Under the pieces are notes generated by a model, which worked only from the letters and a program-made list of their open reading frames with translations, did not search any database and was not told the origin of the DNA. Position numbers and translations under genes: made by a program. Below are positions 21,662 to 33,600 of a DNA stretch of 64,000 nucleotides, one piece after another (positions within the stretch are counted from its first letter, which is position 1; each line of letters begins with the position of its first letter). This stretch comes from Casuarina equisetifolia (lineage: Eukaryota > Streptophyta > Magnoliopsida > Fagales > Casuarinaceae), in assembly GCA_028551475.1 (NCBI GenBank), contig CM052359.1:23809583-23873582 (forward strand), written 5' to 3'.

Positions 21662-24600
21662 CTATTTTTGCGGCATGTCAGCTTGGACAGGCATAGAAAG
21701 TATAGTAATGATGAATTCACGAATCTCAGGTAGAATGCATTTGATCATGTGGGAATACCTGCATATTTGCAATATAAGATTTTTAGATTTCATATTAGAA
21801 ATTCGTATCACCAATTGCTACCGAAAAAGTATAAACCCATTTGCTTAGTGTGTCATCTTTACATTCAGGTATTCTTTAATGCACACGTGCGAATGTTGTG
21901 TGTGAGAGAGAGAGGGAGGAAAAAAAATAAATGAGAAAGTGGGAATAGAAGAATCAATATAATAGACTTTAACATACCATAGCTTGACCCTTAATTTGTC
22001 AAACTGCTTCAAAATAAACAATATACACTCTTGCCTTAATGACGTAGCATTGAAGGTCTCTGATAACTCGTACATCAGGGAAACATTTTCCACACAAATA
22101 TCCTTCAAAAGATTATGAAATGCATTAGAGTAAGTGATAATACAAAAAATAAAAAGAAATTATCAAACTCATAAAAATATCAACCTATGTCATTGGCCAA
22201 CCTTAGCAATTACACTCTCACAGAGTTGCTTAAGACCATCCAAAAGATATTGATTAGCAGCTTTGAAGAGATCCTGGGAAATGTCTAAGTTGATTTCAAC
22301 TGATCCTGTGTATATGAATCTAAATGCACAAGAAAAAAATAGAACCTATCAACACAAGTAAGGGCATAAACTTCTCATTGTTGAGAGAAGGTTAATAATA
22401 TAGCAAGAAAGAACAAATAAGAAGAAAATGACAAGGAAAAAATAACTTTATTGTTAATAATAATAATAATTAAAGAAACATATAGACTATAATAACAAGA
22501 ATAGCATAAACTAGATTTCCACCTCATCATCAACTCGAAAACATCCCATCTAATGTTTGGAATCTCTATGTCCTTAGCATTCTTTTCCTGCAATACATAC
22601 AAGATTTTATAATATTAAAATAGGAACTAAAACCCCCATGGTTATTTCTTTTTTCTACCAAATAAAACTGTAATTATCTAGTATAGGTCAATAGGTGCAA
22701 GATACACACATTACAGCAAGGTAAACCATCTCATTAAATCTTCAAGAGTAAGGCCAAATAAAACAAATTGACTAATGAAGAGTTTACAATACTATCATTT
22801 GATGTGTAGAAACAAAAGCCTTAGTATAAGTCAATACTCACCCTATAGCCACCATTAAGCATTGCACGGAATACATCTGAAGAAGCAAGCAAACAACTTC
22901 TATGACCATAGAATTGTTTACCTAACAAAATAAATGAATATAAACAGCCAAAACATCTCATTTTATCCACATTTCATAATTTATCAAGTTAACAGAAACA
23001 AAAGACAATGACATAATAGTAGCATTTGCAAAACAAGTTCTTACCTTCAACTACAAATGTGACATCAGAAAGTGTAGGATTGTTTACATATTGCTCACCT
23101 AAATACACCTGCAACAAAAAAATTTAAATACAAAAACTAAAAAAGAGCAATGATTGTAAACACTCAAATCTTGTGCTAGAAAGTAAAATTTTAAACCAAA
23201 CACAACTTCCCATTCATTTCTAGAAAACAACTGCAATTCAAACTGGCCTCAAATTTTAGTTTGGAGAAAATGGAAGATGGTCATAGAAATAATAGAACCA
23301 ACCAATATCAACATATTTTTCCCTTCTTTTTTTTTCTTGTTTTTCTTTTTCTTTTTTCAATGTAGAGGGGGAACAATGGTGGAAATATAAGGCATAGAAT
23401 GCAAAGCAATAAGATTGAGATGTACCCCCTATTGAAATAGAGCAAGTAGCAAATAAGAAATCACTCACTAAAACATTTCATACATAATCAGCTCTGAAGA
23501 AAATTAATAAGATCAATTATGGAATATGATGAACTCTATCATCAGAAGCCCCTAATAGACTCAAGAAGAGACAATCCAAGAGTACACGTGATAAGGCAAT
23601 AAGAAACGGAAGAAAGAACCTGTGCATTGGGTGATGGAAAAGCAACATCCGCTGGAGAGAGTGAAGTGGCTTTGGTAGCCAACTTGAATAAGGCTACTGA
23701 ACCATCACGTTGCTGCCTCAAGCTTGTAGACTCTAAAAGATCAAGAAGTAACTCCAAACCTGTGGAGAACAAAATGTATACACAGCAACAAGCAATCTTT
23801 ATCCCATAAAAACTGACACAAGTGAATAAAAACTTCACCAAAGGGGACATTGCTTAGGAAAAGTTTTGAGATTTGTACCATTGTTATGGATAAAAATAGT
23901 ATTTAGATCATCAGGATCACAAAGATGAGCAAGAGTCAAGGCAACTCGTGTTCGAACAACCTTCTCTGAAACCCGCATCAGATATAGTAGGTGCCTTAGT
24001 ACCTGTAAGGAGAAAGCGTTGTAGGAATTGGTACACTTGTTACAACAAATATGTTTGTACATTCTGTAAATTTATCAAGAGACCTTAGAAAATGAATAAA
24101 TTATCTAAATAACACATATTGCAAGCAAAAAGAAAAAGGAAAAAATGAAAAGTCATAAAGAAGAACTTACACGTCCATGAATCTTCTTCTCTATTCTCTC
24201 CAATACACGTGGCAGATAATTCATAGAGTTCTACATCAGAGTTAATTAGAAGCGAACAAAATAATGAGTCATGCCAAAGTCACCAGAAATAATATTTAGC
24301 AAGGCCTATGAGCAGCAGAATTAATTTAGTTCGTAATCTCTGTAAAAGAAAAGGCCTACTTGACAAGCAAATTCTCCTTGAAGTTTCTGGACACCACCAA
24401 CCTTGACAAGATCTACTACATTATCCTACAAAGCAAAATTTAAATTAGTGATTTGAAGACTACCAGCATTAGACGATTGAGAAATGACAAACTAACCCTA
24501 AAACTATATGTTGAACTGTTAACCGATGAACTCTACCTCATTATCTGCAAGACCATATAAAGCAAATACAGCACTAAATTGCGAAGATCTATTTTTTGAA

Positions 24601-27600
24601 TCAAGGAGTTCTAGTAGAGGCATGATACCCCCACTATTAGCAATGCCTGCCTGGTTGTGTGTGTCCTGAAATAAAAATTATTTAGCAATCTAGAAAAACT
24701 AGCATCCCTTGCACAACATACCACCCAGGATCAAAAAAGTTAAAAAAATCCAAAAATAAAGGAAATAAATACTAACTTGTGCCAACGTCCCAAGCGCCAT
24801 AGCTGATATCTCTCTAAGCTGTGCATTTGAGGACTGAAGCATATCGATTAATGGCTGTACAGCACCCCTCTGAACAATGTACACCTGCAGGAATCCCATT
24901 CTTATTAGAGTTTGTCAAAAATTACATAACTACAAGAGGATTCAATAAATGGAAGTAGTAAATTCTAAGCAAGGATATAAATTCTAGCCCACCCTGCAAT
25001 GAGAATCAGCTGCCGCAAATTGAGCAACAATCAAAGCTGCTTTTCTTTGGCTCTCTTGACAGCAAGACCTGTCACCATAAAGATAAATTTTGTTGGGTGC
25101 TTTTGTTTTGATAAGTAAATAAATTCAGCAAGCAATGATATCATCCTCTTTCTGCAAGCATACAGGAAACTATTTTGTTTAGAAAAGGCAAAAGACTCAA
25201 CAAGCCAAATATCATTAAGTTGCAGCAAGCACTTATAGCCCTACAGTTTCTAAATCCACACAAAAAGTATGTGATTTTCTTAGGCAAAGGTGAACTTGGC
25301 AGGTTTCAGAGAAGTGGAACCTTCAGTGTTACCTGAGCAATCTGATAACAGGCTGTAAAGCTCCAGCAAGTAGAAATTCCTTTTTCATTTTTGGGGATAA
25401 GTGGACCAAATTACCTATTACTCCAACCTGAAAATCTCCAGAAAAATCAAAGATGGCACAAAATAAGGCAAAGTATAGCAACAAAGCCAAAATGAATACA
25501 AAATGAAAGTGATGTAGTAGATCTAGCCCAACCGCTTCTCTATGTATTGTCACATCCTCTGAGCAAAGCATTAATACAAGGGTTGGTAGTGCATTGCATT
25601 CCACAATCTGTAAATTTGCAACTCATATCAACAGTTGTACTTGAAAAGGCTAAAAAGTATAAGTAGGAGACAAAAGCTCATCTACCTGAATCTTGTTTTC
25701 ATCATTTTTGAATGCAAGAGTCTGCAGTGCCTCAGCAACTGTTCTTTGTACTTTTATATCGTTGGACTCAAGCAATTCAACAAGAGGAGGAATACCACCT
25801 TCAATCCTGAAATGTACAATTGATTATGTCATGAAGAGGATAAAATGAAAATATGACTCGAGAACAAGGAAACAAACGAACCTAACAAGGTTTTGAATGT
25901 GGTTGTTTTCATAAGCAAGACGACTTATTGCATCAGCAACTCTCCTAATAACACCTCTAACTGCTCGGCTGTTACAATCTTTCTTTTCCCTCTTTAATAG
26001 ATCCACAAGATGGGGTAGAGCTCCAGCATCAACTATTAGTTGTTGATACTCTGGCTGTTAGACGGTTAAAGAAAGAGAAACTACAACGATGAGTTAAAGC
26101 ATGATTACAATGAAGACAAAGTTAGGCAAAAAGAGTTCTGTTAAGAGATAGCAATATTGACATACTTAACTTGATCATGCTTTACTATCATATGCTGCTA
26201 TTCTAACCATAGAACTGAAAATGAAAAGAAAATATTCTCCTAATTAATGTTATTAGCATTCCATCTCTTGTATAAGTAATTTGATTAATCTAAACCATCA
26301 ACATTACAAAGCTGAAGGTGTTTCTCTGCAATTATACAAGTCAAACATAGAAAAAACTAAACCGTCAACTAAACATGATACTTGAAAAAGGCCAAAAATC
26401 AAATAACTAGCACCCTGAACTATGGACATGCACTATAGAACTACCATGATCAAACTCAACTTGATTTTGATGATGGATCCAACAACCTTGCCAATGAGAT
26501 ACTCACCATAATCAAAATTGCTGGTCCAAGACTTCTATATCAAGGCCACTTTCCAATTTATCATCCCTTTGATTTGACATTTGATTTTAATCAGAGGTTT
26601 TTTTAGGTAATGTCATATACAATTCATTGTTTCATTGGGTTGTACATCAATAACTGCTAATACTACAGATACCCCAAGCAGTCTACATGGAATTGAAGTA
26701 CATGCACAATTACAAACTTCAACACCTCTCAACTTCCACAACACATGTATATTGGTATCCCTTGATAAAAAGAATTACCACCCAAAACAAACAACTTTAA
26801 ATAACCATGTCTAACCCCTGTCTAGGTAAACGTATGAAATTAAATAGTGTGGACTAATCAACAATTACCATAAGATTTCCAAAGCTCTCACACAAAGCAA
26901 AAGGTGTAATTCCTTGAATTTTCCTCTAGAAACCAACCAACAAGAGACTGGTAGATTATCCAATATCAAAAGTTTCATATCCAACAACACCATACTTGAT
27001 ATAAAGTCCATCTAAGTCTCAGCTATAAAGGATATTGCAAACTACTCCATTGGCAATTTCTAATACCAATCATTCATCCAACTTGATCAGCACTACTGGG
27101 TTTCATGCCAGAGATCTGAGTTCAGGGTAATTTAGTATGACCAGCTTCTTTACCTAGATCACACTAGCACGTGCAAGCAAGGTTGCCTACAAACAAGCAT
27201 TGGAATCTTTTTCATTGTACAGACGATACAGAAGTTCCAAACATGCTAAAATTAATGAAGCCAATGCAAGAAGGGGCTTCCACACATACGTCCATTCATA
27301 GAATTCATGGAATTCTTCGAACATGAACAAAAATTTTCAAATGGATAATATTACTGAAGAATTTTTTATAGCAATTAACCATACAAAAATTACAACTCTG
27401 TAATGACTAGTTAATGAAACCTACATGAAATTTAATAAGAATGCAAAGTTATTCTAAGATAAATAGAAGAAGGTAAAGATCATAAATTATGTCAGTCAAC
27501 AAATATAAAGATTGAGTAAATTTCAATAATTAACTACTCCAAAGGTATAATCAAAACAAGAGTGCAACAATTTGTACTTACTTTGGCAGCAAGAAGTGCA

Positions 27601-28134
27601 AGTGCATACGCACTTCCTTTCTCCAACTCAAGCTCACAAATCCTTGAACCCCTGCCACTTTCTTTGATGGCTGGTGGTGCCTTAAGATGCTTCACTAAAG
27701 CTGGAACCGCTCCATACTCCACTATTACATTCACATTATTCACTGTAGACAACCACAAAACTCAAAATATGTTTGATAAATCTGTTGAGAAGTATTCGTA
27801 TTAGTTTCAGCTGAATATACTTTTATATAGTGAAGAATTAAAAAGTGCTTTTGACAAGGTCTACTTTTAGAAAACATTTGCTTGTGGAAACGATTGTACC
27901 ATATTTGGCGATTTTATAAAGTGAAACAACTGCATTCATGGCTGCAGTGCGATCGGCTTCGGCAGTGGAAGAGAAGGTGGAGTTGAGGACACTAACGTGA
28001 GCTAGGACCTCTTGTACCAAGTTCTGGTGAGGGGGCTCAACCACAAGATCCTTGTGACCCTCACTCTGATTTTCGTACTCCTGTTTCGATCTTTGTCTAG
28101 CACAGGAGGCTTGTCCTTGACGGTGATGACCCAT
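21662..28134 (-). CDS. ARIA: ARIA-like armadillo-BTB protein, complete
   Basis: ARIA binds the ABF2 bZIP factor in abscisic-acid signalling in Arabidopsis; armadillo repeats fill its N-terminal two thirds and a BTB/POZ domain its C-terminus. I place 19 exons (high to low): 28134-27900, 27742-27582, 26054-25882, 25806-25686, 25607-25533, 25427-25333, 25068-24993, 24884-24777, 24665-24537, 24425-24360, 24230-24171, 24002-23879, 23759-23620, 23108-23045, 22921-22842, 22587-22523, 22319-22202, 22102-21978, 21758-21662. All junctions use GT..AG, phases agree, and the sum is 2112 bases (703 codons plus stop), close to the family length of about 710. Motifs include GGIPPLVELLESNDIKVQR, VQRGAVQPLIDMLQSS, YVNNPTLSDVTFVVEG (BTB start) and FIYTGSV. 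It is the only intact complete gene here. A mobile element sits 14 bp upstream of the ATG, so the native 5' region is displaced. Confidence 0.93.
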
Positions 28135-28139
28135 TGATG

Positions 28140-28748
28140 GTAGGTGATTGTCACGCCCCTAGGATTAGGGGTGTGCTTCTAAAAGAAAAGTAAACACTAA
28201 AGAACAAAAATCACTAGACTGTATTCAAGCTCAACAAAATAAAAACATATAAGAAGACAATAATATGCAAAACTATTAAGATTGAAAATCTAAAGCTTCG
28301 TCAACTATGGAGATCAAGTGAAGGTTTAAATCCCTTCAATAAGTGTGGCTCAATCCTTTCTCATTGCTTTTTATTTATAACCTAATTTTAATCCAATACA
28401 AGTGGATTTTGGATTCTCAAAACGATTAGATTTTAAATTCCTAATCTAGTACAAGTGGATTTTGGATTCTCAAAACGATTAGATTTTGAATTCTTAATCC
28501 AGTACAAGTGGATTTGGATTCTCAAAACCATTAGATTTCCGATTCCTAAGTCGATTGGACTTTGGATATTATCCAAAACTATTCAATCCCATATCCTAAG
28601 TTGACTGAGTTTTAAACTCTTACGTTAACTAGATATTGAACTCCTAACATAACTAAGTTTTTATTATTTCAAAGCCTAAATCTTATTAAAGAATAAGATA
28701 AAATAAAACCTAATTATCTAATAAAAGCCAAACTTAATAGTAGGTGAT
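28140..28748. mobile_element. 591 bp insertion upstream of ARIA with 9 bp target duplication
   Basis: The 9-mer GTAGGTGAT occurs at 28140-28148 and 28740-28748 and brackets 28149-28739. The insert starts TGTCACGCCCCTAGG and ends AAACTTAATA. A 9 bp target duplication is typical of Mutator-like elements, but I see no terminal inverted repeat, so a non-TIR Mutator-like or other non-autonomous element is possible. It starts 14 bp before the ARIA ATG. A small palindrome (CCCCTAGGATTAGGGG) is at its start and a 53 bp x3 tandem repeat at 28397-28555. The unit A copy is truncated to its distal 423 bases. Confidence 0.65.
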
Positions 28749-28750
28749 CT

Positions 28751-29440
28751 AAGTCCAGTAACATACCAAGAAACGCAAAAAAAATTTGATTAATTAAACC
28801 TAGAACATAACGAATTTGTATTGCAAATATATTTGTATATGTTGGATTCCATCTACCATGTTGGTGGCTTGAATTAGTTTCACACCAGCTTTGGGTTTGG
28901 GCATGAGACTACAAAATGCCTGTAGCTGCGAAAATTGGCAAGCAAGAGCGGCATGACATCCCTAATTAGACAGAGTGGACCATCCCAAAACCCATTAATT
29001 TCTACGAAACTTATCAGCTCTAATTCTGCTAAGGGAAACCCATTTCACTATTTCCACGAACAGATTGAAGGAATTCGTCGCCTAGCAATCCCTTAACACC
29101 ACCACGAATATCCAACCACAAACCCAGAGACTTCAAACGTCATACCTGCGTCGTTCATTTTCCTTCTTTCTCCCAACGGCCAAACGGAACGGACTCTACA
29201 GCTAGAAAAAAACCGAGAAGCTTGATGGTACATCGTGCGAGAGCGTTGTACCAAGGTAGGGACTAAGACGAACGATTTGATTGCGACGAGAGGGTCCGAT
29301 ACCTAGCCTTTGTCGTTTTCTTTGAGCCACTGCGCTTTGTCCCAAGCCCAGCCTGGCTTTAAGAGCTCCTCCGGCTTGAAGACAGCATCTACCTCGTACA
29401 GACGCATGCAACTCCCCCATTTGCGGTCACAATACTGAGG
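28751..29440 (+). repeat. R repeat, copy R1B
   Basis: Base-for-base match to R1A (779-1468) in my reading. It lies between the ARIA-upstream element and the MUTYH fragment. Sequence 29441-29815 is the same unassigned stretch as 1469-1843. Confidence 0.82.
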
Positions 29441-29815
29441 ATGTTTTGATGAAAGTAGGCAAGCAACTGAAGCAAGCAAAAGAAAGCTTAGTCAAAGCAG
29501 ATAAGAATTCAGACAAATGCAGTTCCTATGTACTAACTCGAGCCCAGAAGGATTACCGTCATCATTTAAAATGAGACTGTTTCACAATGAAGCAGTAGAG
29601 GTTTTCCTGGAAGAAGAGGAAGCGCTAAATATTAGCAAATGCTGATAGAATCACCTCTAACAGAAATCGTGCTAGCCCGGCGATAGTAGCCCAATTTCAT
29701 TCACCTCCTGCTCTCAAGATTAAAAGACGAGAGTTCTCAGTGTACGAATCACGAGTACAAATCGAGACACACTGATTCAAATTAAGAACAGCAATAGAAA
29801 AGAAGTTCTCTTTAC

Positions 29816-30213
29816 CTCAAGAGTAGCCTGAGAGAGATGGTGAAGGGTGGGCCATACTGAGTGACAGTCTGAACCCTCGTCTGCTGATGCATTACTTCCG
29901 AAACCCAAATTGCATAAGCCCTTTCTGCTTCTGATTGCGCTGGTGAATCAAATTCCTTTGCGCGCCAAGGGAGGTCCCTCTTGTTCCTGTCGTACCACTC
30001 CAAAAGAAACTCCCTTATCTTCTGGGTTTCGTCCTCGCTGAACCTCCACGGGATAGTATCCTCTTTGTCTCCCTCCTCTTCCACTTGTTTCTCCCTTGTT
30101 GATTGTGGTTGGTCTCTGACCAAACGTCGACGCCTTTCGACAACAACGGCATTCCTATTTGCTTCTGCACTTTCCTCTTCTTCTTTCTTCCCTCCTCCAT
30201 CCTTGAAATACAA
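29816..30213 (-). pseudogene. MUTYH: MUTYH-like 5' exon fragment (unit B)
   Basis: Identical to 1844-2241 at every position I compared, including the missing YNRWM-coding bases and the resulting frameshift near 29854, and the His in VMHQQTR. No other MUTYH exon lies downstream; R1B and then ARIA follow. Because the lesion is shared it is older than the unit A/B copying, or was spread by it. Confidence 0.82.
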
Positions 30214-30682
30214 AACCCACCTTCACCTTTCGAAGCAGAAGCGGAAGCAGCGGATGGTGCGAATCCAAACCGTCGGCGACGAACACCCACCACAGCCCAA
30301 GGCTTCAAGGTGCTAGACTGAGACAGGCTTTGTGCCTTCCAGCCCACCCAGCGAATTTGCAAGTCCAGCCTTCAAATTTTAAAAATGATTTTTTCCAACG
30401 GTCTCGCAACTAGAAATGTAAAAGAACACGTGTTCCTGGCAAAGTTTGTCCTTTTTTTTTTTTTTTCTCTACTGTTGGAACCTATAAATTTATGTTCCAT
30501 TTGTTTATGATAATTATTAAGTTTAAAATTAAACATTTGGATCTTCTAATGCACAAAATGCCTTGTTCTGTTTTTGGGATTCTCGTTCTTTTTTGTGCCC
30601 ACAGCAACCCACCCTGAGAACAGATGAAACATCGGGTCACAAGTACGACATTCGGTGTACAGGGTCAGAGAGTGAAAGAAAA
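30214..30682. promoter_or_regulatory. Shared 5' intergenic region of the MUTYH/RIP pair (unit B)
   Basis: Identical to 2242-2710, with the same CACGTG core at 30428-30433 and TATAAAT at 30483-30489. Any promoter activity is inferred only from the head-to-head arrangement. Confidence 0.35.
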
Positions 30683-33600
30683 ATGGAGGACGAGGGAAGC
30701 TCAATATTACCAACAGCAACAGCAGCAGCAACAACGACAACAACAAATATGGCTTCTCTCAAGACCCGCTCTCACTTCAATAATCTCACCTCCTGGAAAC
30801 ATCAGGTGGGCTTATCGCATCATTTATTCTTTCTTCCAATTTTGGTTTTGCTGATAGTTGTGTTACCATCGTTGTTCTACAATCTTTGATGTGGGAGATT
30901 TGATGGGATGGTGTAGCTTTGGGAGAACTGCTACAAGAGGGTTCGAGAGATCGAGCCCGCTTGCTTTGGAAATTAAGGTTGCCTTCTAACACTACTTTGC
31001 ATTCTTTTAATCATGACCAGAACCAAAACGTTAGATCCCTCTTTCTTTCCAAGCGTTATTTTTCCTATGTTGGTCCTGCTTGTAATCCATCTATATTTGT
31101 TATTTCTTTTTGTTATGTTGATTCTAGATGTTGCAAAGTGATCCATGGTCGGAGAAACTTGTGTTTGATTTTTTCCAACTCATTTTGTTCAAGAAGAAAT
31201 AGAATTTATCTGTTGATTCAATCCTGTCTTGGAATGACTGTGGTTGTTAGGTGATGCTTGCTTGCTGTATGGGTCCATAGTATCCTGGATAAAATGCTTT
31301 TAGATACCTGTGTCGTCGGTCAACTCACTTAAAACTTAGTGCTACATCTCAGTATGTGTTTTTTGTGCATAGGTCTTCAATCGACCCACCAATGCCTTCA
31401 TGAAGTAATTCCACTTCTACTGAGAAAGAGGAGTGTCATGACGCGTATCGGTGCAGGATTGAACTCCTTCCTTTAGGCCCACCTTCTTTGGTCACATCTC
31501 TTCTCCTTATCCAAAACCTGTTATTCAAGAAATTTCCTTTCTGTGCCAAGGCAGGAGCTCTGAAGGGAATCTTTATACCGCGAATATACTTTATTGACGT
31601 TGGGTGTGTAAGTTCAGCATTGTTTAGTTGTCTAAAGCTCTGTAGACCTGCATTTCTCACGCAAAGTTAAGGTGCTAATTACACTAATATTTTGTTAGTA
31701 CATCTCAATAGAACTCCATGGTTTCACACTGATCTATTCAAGTACATAAAGCAATGGTCCTTAATCACATTGAGATAAGAAATGCCTTAACTAGACTTAG
31801 ATTTAAGGTGCAAATTTAACCATGCCATTCACTTGGATTTTTCAGCAACGTATTTTGCTATCCTAGTGGGCTTGGATTTTACCGGTTATGAAGTTGATTT
31901 TCTTTGTTATGCAAAATGATCCAGTTATTGGCTTGAAAGGCCTGATGTTAGTGGATGAAGGGCCTTTCTTATATGGATTTTCTTATGAGTGACTTTGGTA
32001 GATTGTGGTCGAGTGTTAGTGGGTAGTTCAGGTTCAGGAATTTAGATTTTCCCACCCATCAGATTCCTAATTTCTAATGTGTTAATGCTGGTTGGAATTC
32101 GAATGTGTTATTGGTGGGTGTGTTTGTTGTGGTCTAATTTCAAACTGGGATGCCATGTGATTTAAGCCATTTTTCTATGAGAACCTTACCTAATTTCATA
32201 ACAGATATTGAGTTATTTGATTCTACTATTCCTTGGTGGACTTAAAGATTGAAAAATCTCCCCTTTGGTGCTAATGCAATATATTCCTGGCAACGGTCTT
32301 TTGATCCATGGTCAGTTAGGCTCTATTTAGTGGGTTGGGGAGGTGGTTGGGTCGTTTTTTTTTTTGTGGGGCGGGGGGTAAGGAGGGTTGATGCATGTTT
32401 TAGATTTCTGTCTTTAAACTGATTTGACCATTTATCCCATATTCACTTAAATATTTTCCCTGAAGGTGGTACATGAACTTGGTTTAAAATGTAGTGAGAC
32501 AGTTCTGTCCCTGTTTGGTCAAAACCCACTACTGTCAACACAACAAGATGATGAAAAACACTAAACAAACAAAACTTTTAGAAAGCCAAACCTAGAACAC
32601 CTTCAAAATAAGTGAGATAAAGTAAGGCAGAGCATTAGAGACTCTTCACAAGGGCATGGGTCCTGGAACTATTGTGAACGGAAGGAGCGATTATTAGTAC
32701 CTACATATTAGATGTATAACTCATTTGCTTTCTCTTTGTCTTACTCCAATCCTGTCATACTCTCCTTGCCAATGGCATTGTTTGCATAAGTAGGCTGTTA
32801 ATTAACTGTCGGCTAAATTACACTAACATATTCCCAAGCTCGAGAGAAGGAGTCATGCATGTGTGAATTAAATGTAATTTATCCTTCTTATGTGACCATC
32901 TTCAGAATCCAGTTTTATGATCACCTTTTCATGCCCCGTTTTTGTTGTTCTCGATTTTGCAGGACTTAATCAAATATGCTTTTCAGGACATAGTTTCTTC
33001 TGAAGTCAAAAAGATTAAGGAATCATCAGCGGATGATTGTTTGAACTTTCCAACTTCTGCCCTTGAGGCCAATGATGTGTTATGGGAATACGATGGCCTT
33101 CATGATGCTTATGAAGGTGAATGTGAAGAAATACTGTTAGAAATGCAAAGGATCTTTTGTGAGGATCTTAAGGCAGAGCCAGTTAGAAAAGGTGAATAAT
33201 GGTTTCTCTTCCACAAAAATATATTTCATTAGATATTTTGAATCCACTTATTCCTCAGGAATATGTCTAGATATTCAGTTAAACAGAGGAAACATGCTAT
33301 TATGTGAGAATTATGGCGAACAAGCTTTTGAGCAGACGCAACTCTACTGGAACAGTGACCAGAGGAAATTCATATTCGTATTTAAAAAGAAGCAGTGTCC
33401 TTTAAATATCCAAAATGTTGCAAGCAGTACTCTTGACCAAATGTGACAGAAATTTTTGTGAAGTCCTTTTTCCATTGACACGCATATCCCGCAAAGTAAA
33501 TTGGTTTTTAGTTGTTTGCTCTGAATTGAATAACAAAAATTTCTCTTCTCCCTCCTTCCTGACCAACCCCAAATCCAATGCCAGACAACAAGCTCTCTCT

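Noticed and set aside
25428-25532. In-frame read-through of the ARIA intron between exons 5 and 6
   Set aside because: The intervening 105 bases are divisible by three and open, but the flanking sites (GCG/GTTGGG and CAG/GTTGGA) splice to the conserved EAVGVIGNL, which fits the family; retention would insert a hydrophobic stretch in an armadillo repeat.
26055-27581. Hidden exon or transposon in the large ARIA intron between exons 2 and 3
   Set aside because: Exon phases and protein alignment are continuous without it, and no repeat ends or coding signal are visible.
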